Below are positions 35,568 through 48,344 of a stretch of 64,000 nucleotides of DNA, piece after piece (position 1 is the stretch's first letter; every line of letters begins with the position of its first letter). The position numbers were made by a program, and so were the translations under genes. Under the pieces are notes generated by a model. It searched no databases, was not told the origin of the DNA, and saw only the letters and a list, made by a program, of their open reading frames with translations. The DNA is from Pinus tabuliformis. Taxonomy: Eukaryota; Streptophyta; Pinopsida; Pinales; Pinaceae. The stretch covers positions 694,348,420-694,412,419 of the forward strand of contig CM062813.1 of NCBI GenBank assembly GCA_031772625.1, in the 5' to 3' direction.

Positions 35568-38500
35568 TGTTATCATTCCGTAATTTTCTCAAGGCTAAAG
35601 AAAGAAATCACTGAGGTAACCACAAACCTACTTTGGAGATTAGGATCTAGCCTTCCTAATGCTCAGAGAGGGCTCTCTCTTAATGATTTAACTTTGTTGT
35701 TTTAATTGATTTAGGCTAGATTGATTTGGTTTTGATTTTAATTGTTGGTGGAATTACTGATTTATATGGATAGATGACTGTCTATTTTCCATTGGGCTAT
35801 GGGGTCAATATATCAAGAAAACATAACAAAAAGAAATTATAAAAGTAGTGTTACAGAGCAAGGTAGCTGAGCAATATCAGATCTCAAGGCAGGAACGGTG
35901 AAATCAATCGGGATCAAAGAGCAATTAATTATTCCTTAAACCGGATAATGAAGGAAGTGAAAGAGGTCAACCAGGATGGGAGAGCAATCAAGGATTCTCA
36001 GATCCGGATATCAGAATAAAACATTAAAATGATTAACTGTTCAAGGCATAGTGTACTTAAACAAATTTTGTAATAATTTTCCAGTTATTTTATTCAAATT
36101 TAGAAAACATTCAAGTTTATGGAATACTTTAGAGAAGAACATGAACAATTGAAATATACTTCACTGAAGTGGCTCAACACATGAATCCTGTAAAGAAATG
36201 CTTCTATTATTTGCCCTCTCTGTCAATTGAAAAAGTACAGTCAACCCTCAGGTTGTAGATGAGTTCACCTATAGAAATGTTCAGAAATCCACACACTATA
36301 CTTCGAATTATGAATTATTTATACAAAACCCACTACAAAATATCCCAAACTATTTTGGGAATTATTCTAGGAAAAGAAATATCTTCATGCAAGAATATAG
36401 AGACAAATATGTAACTGTTGTAAGCTGTCCCTGTTTATTAGGCTCTGCTATCAGATCTTTTGCTGCCTTTTCTCATTTGTTGTTTGTCTTCCACGCTGGC
36501 TGTCTTTTTACTTTGCCCTTTGATTGATACTCTTTCATCTAATACTCTTGACTAGGCTGACCTGTTTCTTTTCTTTCACTGTTCTGTATCCACTTTTAGC
36601 TTGCAATTTCATAGTAAATCATTTAACTTTTCCCAAGTCTTTGTGTATGGTAATTTACCATTCTTCTGTAGACTTCATCAGATTCTGTGTATTTTGCAAA
36701 AATATCCAGGTGAGGGGTTTGCAGAGGTCTTACATCCAGAGTGCTTTGGGAAGCCATAATTTGGTTTATTCAACTGAATTACTTTTTCTGTGGCTTTAGG
36801 AGTAAGGTCAGAAGTTTTGGAATAGTGGGGAGGGTAATTGCAGTCTGTAGAATAACGCTTTTAGATGCACAATAAGGTTTTCTTCAATCTAGCAGGGTTC
36901 TTTAATTAATTTAATTAATTAACCCTTGATAATTACTATGTATAACTTAAATTACATGGTCGTTCTGGTTCTTTCAAGAATACCTGGAAATTGACGATTT
37001 GGTGTGCAAACAGGGTTCTGTGGTAGTAGCAGAGGTTTCTAAGGCTTCAATTATCTATTTGCTACTTCAATTTGGTGTCTATAACGTCTTCTGGTTGCAA
37101 AAGGTGGTTAAAATGGTTGTGCAGAGGTTCAAAGTTTCAGAATTGGTTAACAGAGGTTTGCAGCAAAAATGAGTGAAAAGAGCAAAATGGGGCTTTTTCG
37201 GCCTTTTAACCAACAATGGTTACATTTTGGCGCGAGAATTGGCAAATGAATAGTGGGTAGTTTTCTTTTAGGCGAGGAGGCGGTTTTATGCCATATCACA
37301 CCGCTTTTGGGTGGAGGGCGGTATTTTTCGCGAGCACGCGATATAACCTAGTGTTGGCATGTAGCGAAATAGTGCTCGGCCAAAACCGCGAATCCCGCGT
37401 GCTTTTGGACTTTTAACTGTTGGATGATGAAACTGCGCGATATTGATATGCGTTGTCGGATCTGGAGGTGGGAGATTGGAGGGCTATCGCGCGACGAAGT
37501 TGCACGGACAGAGTTTGGATGTGGTTGGCGAGGCCCAGGGTTTAATTATAATGAAATGTGATTAATTAAAAAGTAATCACGGGATTTTAATATAAGCAAT
37601 GGGTTAATAAAAGGTGGGGACCATGGGTTATATGGTGAAGTTTTAACTATACACCAAGGTTTGGTGAGTTAAAAGGGTGTCGGGGAATTATAACGTGGGG
37701 GACTTTAATTACATAACGTGGGAGTATAGTTTAGGAAATAACTTAGGATAAAAGGGGTTTAGCGGATTTTTAAGGGGAAAAGGGGAAATTAATAAGGGGG
37801 GAATGTATTATTTGTGATGGGAATGTGTTTCACACTAGGGAAAGGGGTTTTGGGAGGGGGAATGATTTTTGAAGGGTAATGTCTAGGGAAATCTGTGAAA
37901 CAAAGGGATAAAAGGTCAAAATGAGGGGAAAGGGTTTTTACAAGTAATGAGAGGATAATGAGGGGAAATTAATAAACTAAGTATGTGGGGGGTCTAGTGA
38001 GATAAGGGGAAATTAATAAATAAGCTTTAGTGAATGTCCTTTCTCTTTGACAATTCCTCCTGCACATGAGAAAGAGGATTAAACATGATGAAAGTGCTTT
38101 TTGACTTAGCAACCTTGTGCACTTGCAAAACTTCTTCTACCCACCCTTTATTTACCCTAGCGTTTTCTCTTCATTCAATTGGTGCATTTGAGCTTGCTGA
38201 CCCTTCATTTCTTTTTCTTTGATAAGCAAACTATCTAATTCTAACCTTATAACTTCTAATGGCTCAGATTAAACTAATGAGCTCATTATTATTCTCTACC
38301 TAACTACTGATATGCCAAGATTAAACAGTTTGGCTAGATCTTTATTCTCTATCTATCAACATGAAATTTAAAGCATGAATACATCGAGTTTAAACTATTT
38401 TGACCATCATGGATTGTGGCATTTTTTGACAAGCTGCACACAATCTTATTTTGCAGTAATAAAATATTTTATAGTCCTTGGTGATATGTAAAAGAAACGC

Positions 38501-39439
38501 TTTCGAGGATTTAAATGCATGTGTAAGTCAAGTTGGGTAAGGAAAAGGTAAAGTTGTTTATTAAATTGTTTTTGGAGAGATAAGGAGTACTTGTAATTTT
38601 TTGTATTTCGAGTGATAAGTGGAATTCTTTGAGAGAAATTCTTTTTTTGTAATCCAAAGTAATATTTTACTTTGAGAGAGATTTTGAGAGTGAATGAGTG
38701 TAGGTAGTTTTTTGAAGACATTTTTCCTTCAAAAGTTCTAGAACTCTGATTCCAAGAAGATGTTGTGAAGCTGAGCCATTGTGTACTCCAAAGTTTAATA
38801 AAGATATCATTTTTGTGGTGCTGATGTGTCCTAGATCCGCTCGAAATTGAATAAGGGGATATAGGTACACGAAGAGTGTGTTGATGATGGTACATGCTTC
38901 ATGTTGTTGTTTTTTAATTTGTGTCTAGTTTTGACACATAAATGATCTCATTTAACACACATAAAGTTCAATGCAAGCAAGCACAACACCTGTAACGAAA
39001 TAGCTGCAAGGAAGGATAATTAAGCTCAACACATACAACAAATAGTCAAAGTTTTCAACATCAGCATTCTACCGCAACAAACAAATTCACTCAATACAAT
39101 CAAGTTCATGAATCTGCAGACTCCAGCATTTCAAAGCAAAGTCTACATCACTACATTCAAGTTAATGAATCTGTAAACTTCAACGTTTTAGAGCACAATC
39201 TACATCAACATTATTGAACTTGTAATCAAACTCAAATTACATTGAATTGTAAGGGTGCATTCTCGGTTGAAACCGACACCCAAGTCTTGAATTGAGTCAA
39301 ATTGAATTCATTGTAGTGAGTAATTAAAATCATTAAGCATTTTTTGGGTGCATTTTCGACAGTGTTCGACACCCTTCCTTTAAGCAGAATCAAGTGAATG
39401 CATGAATTTTAACTCTAACGCAAACAAGCAACAAGTTCA

Positions 39440-39890
39440 CATCTCCTGCAAGCGAGCGAGAGTATTCATTCAAGAAATTTGCGTCAAAATAGTACAAAGT
39501 TTAAACCTTCAAGCGAGCCAGAGTGAAGTTCATTGCAGTAACCATCAAAGCAACCAAACAAGTTCAACTCTAACACCAATCAAGAAATTTGAGATGGACA
39601 TCAAGTGAGCGTGGCTATTCCTTCAAGTGAGCGTAAAATCATCAAGTAAGGCAAGTGAGCATTCATGCAAACATGATTGTCATCAAGCGAGCATGAATTC
39701 CAGAGTTTAAGAAAGAAATTTCTACAACTCTAGCAAGTGTTCCCAGCAAGTGCAAAAAGCAACAAATCAAGTGAGCATGCCATTCAAGTCCCATAGCAAG
39801 CGAGCTGGTCATTCAAGTAACAAAATCAAGTGAAACAGTTCAAAGCACAACATCTACGACAAGAGAGCCTGATTTCAAGTGAGCAAGTTT
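39440..39890 (+). repeat. Degenerate TCAAGYGAGCRTG repeats ahead of gag-like ORF
   Basis: At least ten variants of tcaagcgagcgtg or tcaagtgagcatg occur between about 39450 and 39885, irregularly spaced (for example 39509, 39602, 39625, 39687, 39767, 39800 and 39874), right up to the ATG at 39893. Such leader repeats are not part of standard LTR element anatomy. Confidence 0.7.
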
Positions 39891-39892
39891 AG

Positions 39893-40642
39893 ATGGCGCA
39901 ACATATTCAGTTGTTAAACATTCTTCACAGTTTGATCATCTCCAGTGATGAAGACATGGTGCACATCAGCAAAGAAACTCTTGTTGATCTTTCACGGCAT
40001 CTACGACAAACACATGAAACAATTGAGTTCCTTCAACTAGAGTCGCAACTACAAAGAGATGAGCTGCAACAGAAGAGTGCTTCTTCCAAGTCATTCAACC
40101 ATACAGATGAAGATAAAGATGTTGATTCCAAATCACTCATCCAAACAACTTCAAGTGTCGAAGTTGTTCATGATCAAATTTCTTCCAAACCCATCATCAA
40201 GCCCTCGGAAGAAATTCAAAATAACAAGAATTGACGAGGCTTAGGATATGTCACTGATGACACCAACTTACATATCCCAGATTATTCCAAGCCAATTAAG
40301 TTCGTCAGTGCAGGCTTTCTTGCACAACTCTCCTCAACAGGTTCTAAGAAAGTTGCAGACAAACATAATTGCACGCAACCTGAAGTTGAAGTCCAACCGA
40401 AATGTTCTCATTGTCAAAGAACTAGTCATATGGAAGATCATTGTTTTGATCTCCATCCTTGTCGCCATTGTGGCAAGCCCAATCATTCCTCAGAAAAATG
40501 TCACAACCAACAAAAATCAGCCAGATTGAAGATACATTATGAATGGATCGATCCTTGGGAATGGTCATCCACAGTCAAAAGATTGTCTCAGTTCTACAAC
40601 CGACTACAATCACACATAGTGCAGCCAGCAGTGAACCGATGA
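39893..40642 (+). pseudogene. Gag-like ORF with double CCHC zinc knuckle, frameshifted
   Basis: The ATG at 39893 (agATGgc) opens a 113-codon frame (MAQHIQLLNILHSL, then a helical stretch SRHLRQTHETIEFLQLESQ and an acidic Ser-rich part) ending at a TGA at about 40234. Further on, in another frame to 40642, two tandem zinc knuckles appear: CSHCQRTSHMEDHC and CRHCGKPNHSSEKC, followed by a Trp-containing tail (WIDPWEWSS). CCHC knuckles bind nucleic acid in retroelement nucleocapsids. No protease or RT follows. It is probably a nucleocapsid-type gag of a non-autonomous element, though capture of a host CCHC protein cannot be excluded. Confidence 0.6.
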
Positions 40643-40799
40643 TGGTACTCTCATGCAGTTGAACGAGGGAGTACAACAGTGAAACTCTCCTACACCTGAA
40701 GGGGGGGATTTCAAATATATTTTGGAGAAGATTGTCTCTCCTTTTAGCTAACAAAGGGGGGAAATGTCAATGAAATTGACAAGTAGTTGTCAGACTGAA

Positions 40800-41070
40800 A
40801 GTCTCGACAATATTAGCGAAGTAGCCAGTGGGCATCTTCATCAGCCAGTAGGAATTTGTCATCAGCAGTGAGCATCAACAAATTCGCCAGTGGGCGATCG
40901 ATAGCCAAAGCAGTAGTGAGCAAGCTTTCATCATAGCAAAAGCAACATTGAGTTGTTTTTCGACATCTTCAGCCAATGGGTGATCATCATCAGCAAATAC
41001 GCCAGTGGGCATTCATCAAATTGTGTCAGTGGACACCGAATGCTGTTTTCAAGCAAAGGACAATTGGATC
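40800..41070 (+). repeat. Degenerate GCCAGTGGGCATC repeats after gag-like ORF
   Basis: Variants of (t)cgccagtgggcatcatcag recur about seven times (for example near 40828, 40852, 40882, 40975 and 41001). They form a second repeat family distinct from the upstream one. No coding potential is seen. Confidence 0.65.
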
Positions 41071-41272
41071 CTTTTGCGGCTTGGCATATGATGGAATTGT
41101 CAAGCATCCTTCCGAGATAAATCAGTCATGTAGCTGACTCAATCTCTTCATATTGCAATTTCTTCAGCATCCAGATTTGGCAGTTTTTTCAGGCCATGTT
41201 TTGGAGGATCAACATGAGAACTTGGAAGATGGTTCCTTGTTCTTATTTTGGATTTATCATTGAAGGGGGAAA

Positions 41273-41664
41273 TGTTAGCCTCTCTCATAAAACAATAATA
41301 AATCCAAAAATTAATTAATTAGTTAAATATTCCAAGTTAGGAATTTGTGCCTAACTCTTGGGTTGTTCCTCTAAGATAGGAGTTAGTTTAGGTAACTCCT
41401 ATATTGGTGTGTGTCTGGTGAGAAATTATCTCAACCAAAGGAGAAATTATCTCAACCAAAAGTGTCTAAGATAGCACGAACTATCTTGAGAACACTATCT
41501 CTCATCTATTTATTTGTAACACTATATTCAATTATTTTAATGAATGAAAATGAGAGAAAATATCTGAGGTAGCCATGAGGCTGAAGCCTTTTTCCACCCA
41601 TATTTTGTGTCTGGTTTTTATGTGTGTTTTTCTGTAATCTCTTTGAGTTAATTTCATTTTCAAT
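41273..41664 (+). repeat. Putative 3' LTR of the 3.2-kb insertion
   Basis: This starts with tgttagcctctctcataaaac just after a purine run and continues to the insertion end. It includes a 20-bp tandem pair of gagaaattatctcaaccaaa at about 41421-41461. It does not end in canonical CA at the junction (ttttcaat), so the boundary is uncertain. Confidence 0.4.
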
Positions 41665-41999
41665 AGTAAAGTAAAGAGTAGTGGCATTTGAATTTGCACA
41701 CTTTCATGATCTATTCTTATCTCTTTTTGGGGTTCATCTTTTTTACTTTTTTGATCTTTTTCTTTCTTTTAGTCCTTTGATTATTCTTTTAGGACATACC
41801 CTCTTTTCATTTTTAAATATGGGAAAACATTTGCAGAAAGCAAAGGTATGTACAATATTACAAGATATACACGGTCAATTCAAAATTATGAACCCTATTA
41901 TTATAGGAACCTAACAATGGCTCCACTTGGGGATGGCATCTCCTTGAGAGATGTCAAGAACACCGTCGACTAGTGGCCTGATCCATTGGGCCGATTCTA

Positions 42000-43290
42000 A
42001 GCCTCTACATTCTTTGTTGTATAATCTTTGTGACTGAAAATCTTGAACTGACATCTTAACATTTTTTGCAAACTGAAATCTGACACATGCTGCACTGAAA
42101 TCTGATCTAAAATAAACTTGCTGCTGAAAAACTGAATTTAATCAAACTGAAATCCTACCTACTTACTCTAATCAGCTGTCCAACTGCTGGTTAGGTAAAA
42201 TGAAACAGCCAATGCAACCATTCAAGCATGATATACATTGGTGGATTTTGCTGCATTAGCTTGTTTGTGATCAAAACTGAGATTCTAAAACCCAATAGAA
42301 ATTTGTCAACAAATGAAAAGATAAGGAAATACTTGATTTCCATTGTTGACTCTAGGAACTTTTCAAAAGGATATTCCAAAATATATACACTATTTTTCAA
42401 CTGATTTAAGCAACTGTACATCTATTCTTGATGACCTCAATGCCATGAAATTGAAATGTCATTTTCATCTTTATCACCCTGCAGATTTTTAGATAAGCTT
42501 TGTGATGATATTTCTACTGATTGAAATGTTTGACTGATGAAACCTTTATCATCTTGATCCTGAATATCATAGTTAGTTAATGGAGAAAAATTTTCATTGC
42601 ATCCATCATCTAATATATCAGCTATTGGATCATAAAAAACTTGGAAGGATTGTTGCAACTTATTGCATATAGGTTTGAATGGAACTTCATAAATTTCTAC
42701 AATCTGCTCATCCTTTTCTTTAGAGATTTTATACCACATTTCCTTTAAAAACTGAAATGATTCTAAACATAGTGGTATAGAAATTTCCTGTGTCATTTGA
42801 TCAAGTGTTTCAATGAAATTTGATAACTGTAGTTGTGAAACTGAAGAATCTTGATCAAGAGTTTTATTGTCTTCTTTGTTATCAATAACAATACCAAAAG
42901 ACTGCTGATTTTTGATTTCTTTAAAGTTTTCTCTGATGAACTAAATTGAAGAAAAAAAGAGAGGCAAAGAACCTTCACTTATTTCCAAATTTTCTGCACT
43001 TTCTTCCTCACTTTCATAGCTGATATGAATAAGATGATCACTGTTTTCAAGATGCTGAAACTGAATTTCCTTATTTCCCAAACTACCTTCTGATTGCTTT
43101 GTTAAGTTAGCTCGAAATTGGAGAACATAATTATCATCATACTAATCATACTTAGGCAAATCATTAAAAGGAGGAATGTCACCAAACATACACATTAAAT
43201 CAGTAGATTACTCTTCCACATATTGATCTGTAAATCCATTTTCTGATCTATGGTAGTTGGAATTAGCAGGAATTTGTTCATGGATATCAA
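42000..43290 (-). other. Internal region of long-LTR element downstream of gag, no pol
   Basis: The minus strand has short acidic open pieces (42437-42796, with FYDPIADILDDGCNENFSP; 42793-42978) in broken frames. Nothing resembles protease DTG/DSG, RT YVDD or integrase motifs. It may be what remains of a gag C-terminus or spacer protein. Confidence 0.55.
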
Positions 43291-43291
43291 C

Positions 43292-44377
43292 CTATTCTTT
43301 TTCTGAAATAAATAGGTCATGGTGATTTTGCACAAAAAAAGTATCTTGCATGGTGATCTTCTGTATCATTTCCTCTATTTTTCTTACCAAAATGTTGAGT
43401 TTTACCTCTGCAATGTTGTTCTTCTCTGCTTCTGCTTTCAACTTTTGCTTTTTAATCAGTAGATGAACTTCTACATCTACTGCAATGTTTTGCATCTTTT
43501 CAAGAGTTGTTGGGTTTCTTTCTCTTAGTTGAAATTCTATTTCTGGATCAAATGCTTTTGGATAATGCAAGAGAGATGAATTAGGAGGAGGTATTATATT
43601 TGTTGGCATTGAATAATAAACTTGATTAAATCTATCAGAAAATTGTTGTATTGTTTCATTTGGCTATCTTTTCAACTGATTATATTCTTCTATGATCAGA
43701 AAAAGATTGACTTTGATTATCCATCTATCAAGGAAAAATTTGACAAACTGTTGGAAATTTGAGATGCTTGCAATAGGTAGGTTCTTGAACCAACTCTTTA
43801 CTTTACTTTGCAAAGAAAGAGCAAAAAGCCTGATAATAACATCATCTTCATTAATCTCAAATAGGTCCAGATAATTCTCAAAGCCTTGAATATGTTTTTG
43901 GGCAGTGATACCATTCTCTCCATCAAAATTGGGGAGATATTTGTAATAGTTATCAGGGAAATCATGGAGTATAGGAGGTAACATGAGGGGCTTATATCTA
44001 TCAGGAACTTTACAAGGTACAGGAATATGTACAGGGATTGTAAGATTAGTCTTGATTGTTTGAGGCTTCTCAATCGGAAAATGATCATCATAAGATTTAG
44101 AAGAAAGCTTCTCAAATGGATAAGGAGAATTTATATTTACAATCTTCAAAGGAAAATAATAAAAAATTAATCTAAGATCTTCTCTAAAATACAATATACA
44201 TTGAAAAACCTTCTTGATGAGAAAAAACATGATGTCTTGGATAACAATCCAAGTTAGAAACCTGATCTTCCCATATTGTTCTTTTAGGTTCATTCCTCCA
44301 GTGGAGTCTTGATTTTGAAATTGATTTGGAGCTAGAGTCGCCAGGTGGATGATTTTAACCTTTGTGTGTTTAATCAC
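43292..44377 (-). pseudogene. Long-LTR element gag (one internal stop)
   Basis: Minus-strand frame from 44377 with a single TAG at 43664-43666 and an end at 43292. After a variable N-terminus comes the retrotransposon gag core (LPNFDGENGITAQKHIQGFE, NEDDVIIRLFALSLQSKVKSW, FVKFFLDRW, then, past the stop, YPKAFDPEIEFQLRERNPT and EKMQNIAVDVE). The same landmarks in the same order occur in the Gypsy element's gag at 49395-50473 (SEDDVWMRVF, LRERRCATLADMQDAALEVE), so the two are related. Gag would form virus-like particles in the cytoplasm. There is no zinc knuckle. The ORF starts about 80 bp inside the primer site. Confidence 0.82.
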
Positions 44378-44440
44378 TGTCCACCATCATAGATCAGATC
44401 TGATCTTTGTATAATCTTTCTGAATAAAATGTTCTCTTCC

Positions 44441-44457
44441 CCAGTATGGTCGCCACT
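44441..44457 (-). promoter_or_regulatory. Long-LTR element primer binding site (minus strand)
   Basis: Next to the right LTR the minus strand reads tggcgaccatactgggga, starting two bases after the LTR end. This has the form of plant Gypsy primer sites (TGGCG...GGGGA). The exact tRNA is not assigned. Confidence 0.65.
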
Positions 44458-47400
44458 ATGTTATCACTCCATAATTTTGTCAAGGCTAAAGAAAGAAATC
44501 ACCGAGGTAACCACAAACCTACTTTGGAGATTAGGATCTAGCCTTCCTAATGCTTAGAGAGGGCTCTCTCTTAATGATTTAACTTTGTTGTTTTAATTGA
44601 TTTTATGCTAGTTATGTAAGCTTGATTTGGTTTTGATTTGAATTGTTGGTGGAATTACTAATTTAGATGGATAGATGACTGTCTATTTTCCATTGGGCTA
44701 TGGAGTCAATATATCATGAAAACAGAACAGAAAGAAATTATAAAAGTAGTGTTACAGGGCAAGGTAGCTGAGCAATATCAGATCTCAAGGTTGGAATGGT
44801 GAAATGATTTTCAATCAGGATCAAGGAGCAATTAATGATTCCTTAAACCGGATAATGAAGGAAGTGAAAGAGGTCAACCAGGATGGGAGAGCAATCAAGG
44901 ATTCTCAAATCCGGATATCAGAATAAAAAATTAAAATGATTAACTGTTCAAGACATAGTGTACTTAAACAAATTTTGTAATAATTTTCCAGTTATTTTAT
45001 TCAAATTTAGAAAACATTCAAGTTTATGGAATACTTTAGAGAAGAACATGAACAATTGAAATATACTTCACTGAAGTGGCTCAACACATGAATCCTGTAA
45101 AGAAATGCTTCTATTATTTGCCCTCTCTGTCAACTTAAAAAGTACAGTTAACCCTCAGGTTGTAGATGAGTTCACCTATAGAAATGTTCAGAAATCCACA
45201 CACTATACTTCGAATTATGAAGTATTTATACAAAACACATTACGAAATATCCCAAACTATTTTGGGAATTATTCTAGGAAAAAGAAATATCTTCATGCAA
45301 GAAGATAGAGATAGATATGTAACTGCTGCAAGCTGTCCCTGTTTATTAGGCTCTGTTGTCAGATCTTTTGCTACCTTTTCTCATTTGCTATTTGTCTTCC
45401 ATGCTGGTTGTCTTTTTACTTTGCCCTTTGATTGATACTCTTTCATCTGATACTCTTTGACTAGGCTGACCTGTTGCTTTTCTTTCACTGTTCTGTATCC
45501 ACTTTTACCTTGCAATTTCACAGTAGATCATTTAACTTTTCCCAAGTCTCTGTGTCTAGTAATTTACCATTCTTCTGTAGACTTCATCAGCTTCTCTGTA
45601 TTTTGCAAAAATATCCAGGTGAGGGGTTTGCAGAGGTCTTACATCCAGAGTGCTTTGGGAAGCCATAATTTGGTTTATTCAGCTGAATTACTTTTTTTTG
45701 TGGCTTTAGGAGTAAGGTCAGAAGTTCTGGAATAGTGGGGAGGGTAATTATAGTTTGTAGAACAGGGCTTTTAGATGCACAGTAAGGTTTTCTTCAGTCT
45801 AGCAATTTAATTAATTAACCCTTGATAATTACTGTGTATAACTTAAATTACAGGGTCGTTCTGGGTCTTTAAAGAATACTTGGAAATTGACGATTTGGTG
45901 CGCAGATAGGGTTCTGTGGTAGCACAGAGGTTTCTAAGGCTTCAATTTCCTATTTGCTGCTTCAATTTGGTGTCTACAACGCCTTCTGGTTGCAAAAGGT
46001 GGTTAAAATGGTTGCACAGAGGTTCAAAGTTTCAGAATTGGTTAATAGAGGTTTGCAGTGAAAATGAGTGAAAAGAGAAAAATGGGGCTTTTTCGGCCTT
46101 GCAACCAACAATGGTTACATTTTGGCGCGAGAATTGGCAAATGAATAGTGGGTACTTTTCTTTTAGGCGAGGAGGTGGTTTTATGCCATATTGCACTGCT
46201 TTTGGGTGGAGGGCGGTGTTATTCGCGAGCACGCGATATAACCTGGTGCCGCCACGCAACGAAACAGTGCTTGGCCAAAATTGCGAATCTCGCGTGCTTT
46301 TGGACTTTTAACTGTCGGATGATGAAACTACGCGATATTGATATGCGCTGTCAGATCTGGAGGTGGGAGATCAGAGGGCTATCGCGCGACGAAGTTGCAC
46401 GGATGGAGTTGGGATGTGGTTGGTAGGGGCCGCGGTTTAATTATAATGAAATGTGGTTAATTAAAAAGTAATCACGAGATTTTAATATAAGAAACGAGTT
46501 AATAAAAGGTGGGGACCATGGGTTATATGGAGGAGGTTTTAACTATACACCAAGGTTTGGTGAGTTAAAAGGGTGTCAAGAAATTATAACGTGGGGGACT
46601 TTAATTACATAATGCGGGGGTATAGTTTAGGAAATAACTTAGGATAAAAGGGGTTTAGTGGGTTTTTAAGGGGAAAAGGGGAAATTAATAAGGGGGGAAT
46701 GTATTATTTGTGATGGGAATGTGTTTCACACAAGGGAAAGGGGTTTTGGGAAGGGAGAATGATTTTTGAAGGGTAATGTCTAGGGAAATGTGTGAAATAA
46801 AGGGATAAAATATCAAAATGAGGGGAAAGGGTTTTTACAAGTAATGAAGGGATAATGAGGGGAAATTAATAAACTAAGTATGTAGGGGGTCTAGTGAGAT
46901 GAGGGGAAATTAGTAAATAAGCTTTAGTGAATGTCCTTTCTCTTTGACAATTCCTCCTGCACATGAGAAATAGGATTAAGCATGATGAAAGTGCTTTTTG
47001 ACTTAGCAACCTTGTGCACTTGCAAAACTTCTTCTACCTACCCTTTATTTACCCTAGCATTTTCTCTTCATTCAATTGGTGCATTTGAGCTTGCTGACCC
47101 TTCATTTCTTTTTCTTTGATAAACAAACTATCTAATTCTAACCTTATAACTTCCAATGGCTCAGATTAAACTGATGAGCTCATTATTATTCTCTACCTAA
47201 CTATTGATCTACCAAGATTAAAGAGTTTGGCTAAATCTTTATTCTCTATCTATCAACATGAAATTTAAAATATGAATGAACCAAGTTTAAACTATTTAGA
47301 CCATCATGGATTGTGGCATTTTTTGACAAGCTGCACACAATCTTATTTTGCTAAGTAAAGTAAAAAGTAGTGGCATTTGAATTTGCACACTTTCATGATC

Positions 47401-48100
47401 TATTCTTACCTCTTTTTGGGGGGTTTTTTTTTTTAGTCCTTTGATTATTCTTTTAGGACATAACCTCTTTTAATTTTTTAAATATGGGAAAACATTTGCA
47501 AAAAGCAAAGTTATGTACTGTTAGCTCTGCTACAGGTTGCTGATGTTCGAAGAGCAGGAATAAGCTCGGTCCTTTGTTCTATTCAAAGAAGGCCTGCTCC
47601 GAATGTCCTCACCTTTCTCCATTTCCTCGTCCATTCCCCTCTTCTCCTTTACATATGCTTTTCGGTTTAAGAATCATATAAAAACTTTGCTCTTGAGCCC
47701 GCGCGCTAATACCTAAAGCCCCATACAACAATGATCACGTGCCCTCGCGCCTCTGTAACCCATCGTCACCTGTCATTGTGGCCAATGATCGTCGCATCCC
47801 GATCTAACGGTCCTCCGCCTCATTCAACAAAACCCGCATGGCTAAATCCCTGCCGTCCGATCACCTCCACCATGATCAGATGACGATCGCTTCCCTCGCT
47901 GCCATAACATAGCCGCACGTTAACTTGTGATAAAAAATGGTTTATGTGTTTCCCCGCCGCCACGTGTCGTCCGATGACTAGGATCGCTCGACCGTGTACA
48001 ATTACCACTCGACCCCCGATAGCGATGCGAGCAATACCGCTTACTACTCAAGCCCGCTCTCCCCGCCCGATAAACTCCGTGCAGCTTCTGCGCCCAACGA

Positions 48101-48131
48101 CCGTTGGATCTGCCCGCTTGAGATCCAACGG
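48101..48131. promoter_or_regulatory. 11-bp inverted repeat in Gypsy LTR (U3)
   Basis: ccgttggatct (48101-48111) and agatccaacgg (48121-48131) form a perfect 11-bp stem with a 9-base loop. The 3' LTR keeps 10 of the 11 pairs (56033-56062). It lies about 450 bp upstream of the TATA box, so it could be a protein-binding palindrome. Confidence 0.5.
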
Positions 48132-48344
48132 CCCGTGATCATCTCGCCTCCTCCGATCTCCCGGTTGGCTCATCTCCGCCGTTTATTCGCCCGATTCAAT
48201 GACGGATATCGCTCCACCATCTGGCTACTCCACTCACTGTGCAATCCACATACTGTAATCATTCTATGCTCCCGAAAGGACGAAGGTAGTCAATTTTCAG
48301 TACCAGGTGCATTTCCTCCTCAACAACTTCGTTCCACAGACAAC

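Larger units (their letters stand above)
38460..41664 (+). mobile_element. 3.2-kb insertion with zinc-knuckle gag-like ORF (non-autonomous)
   Basis: The right LTR lacks this segment, and agtaa (38455-38459 and 41665-41669) is a likely 5-bp target duplication. Inside, on the plus strand, lie a repeat-rich leader, a gag-like ORF (39893-40642, frameshifted), a second repeat-rich stretch, a polypurine-like ggggggg... at about 40700, and gaagggggaaatgttagcc at about 41262-41277, which looks like a polypurine tract followed by the TG of an LTR of about 390 bp. I found no matching left LTR: 38460-38900 does not resemble the right end. It may be a truncated or rearranged LTR element. Confidence 0.6.
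35568..41916 (-). repeat. Long-LTR element, left (3') LTR, interrupted at 38460-41664
   Basis: 35568-38459 and 41665-41916 together align with the right LTR (44459-47518 plus 57152-57214). The joined length is about 3.14 kb. It includes a GC-rich part at about 37220-37500 (ttggcgcgag, gagcacgcgatataacc). Small ORFs found in both LTRs, such as 36524-36799, are most simply shared by descent and are not annotated as genes. Confidence 0.88.

Noticed and set aside
36524-36799. 91-codon ORF in left long LTR, also present at 45457-45735 in the right LTR
   Set aside because: The LTRs are similar overall, so shared openness is expected by descent. No domain, and it lies in AT-rich text with no good start context.
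38446-38895. 149-codon minus-strand ORF across the left junction of the 3.2-kb insertion
   Set aside because: It begins in inserted DNA and ends in LTR DNA, so it cannot be an ancestral gene. No recognisable domain.
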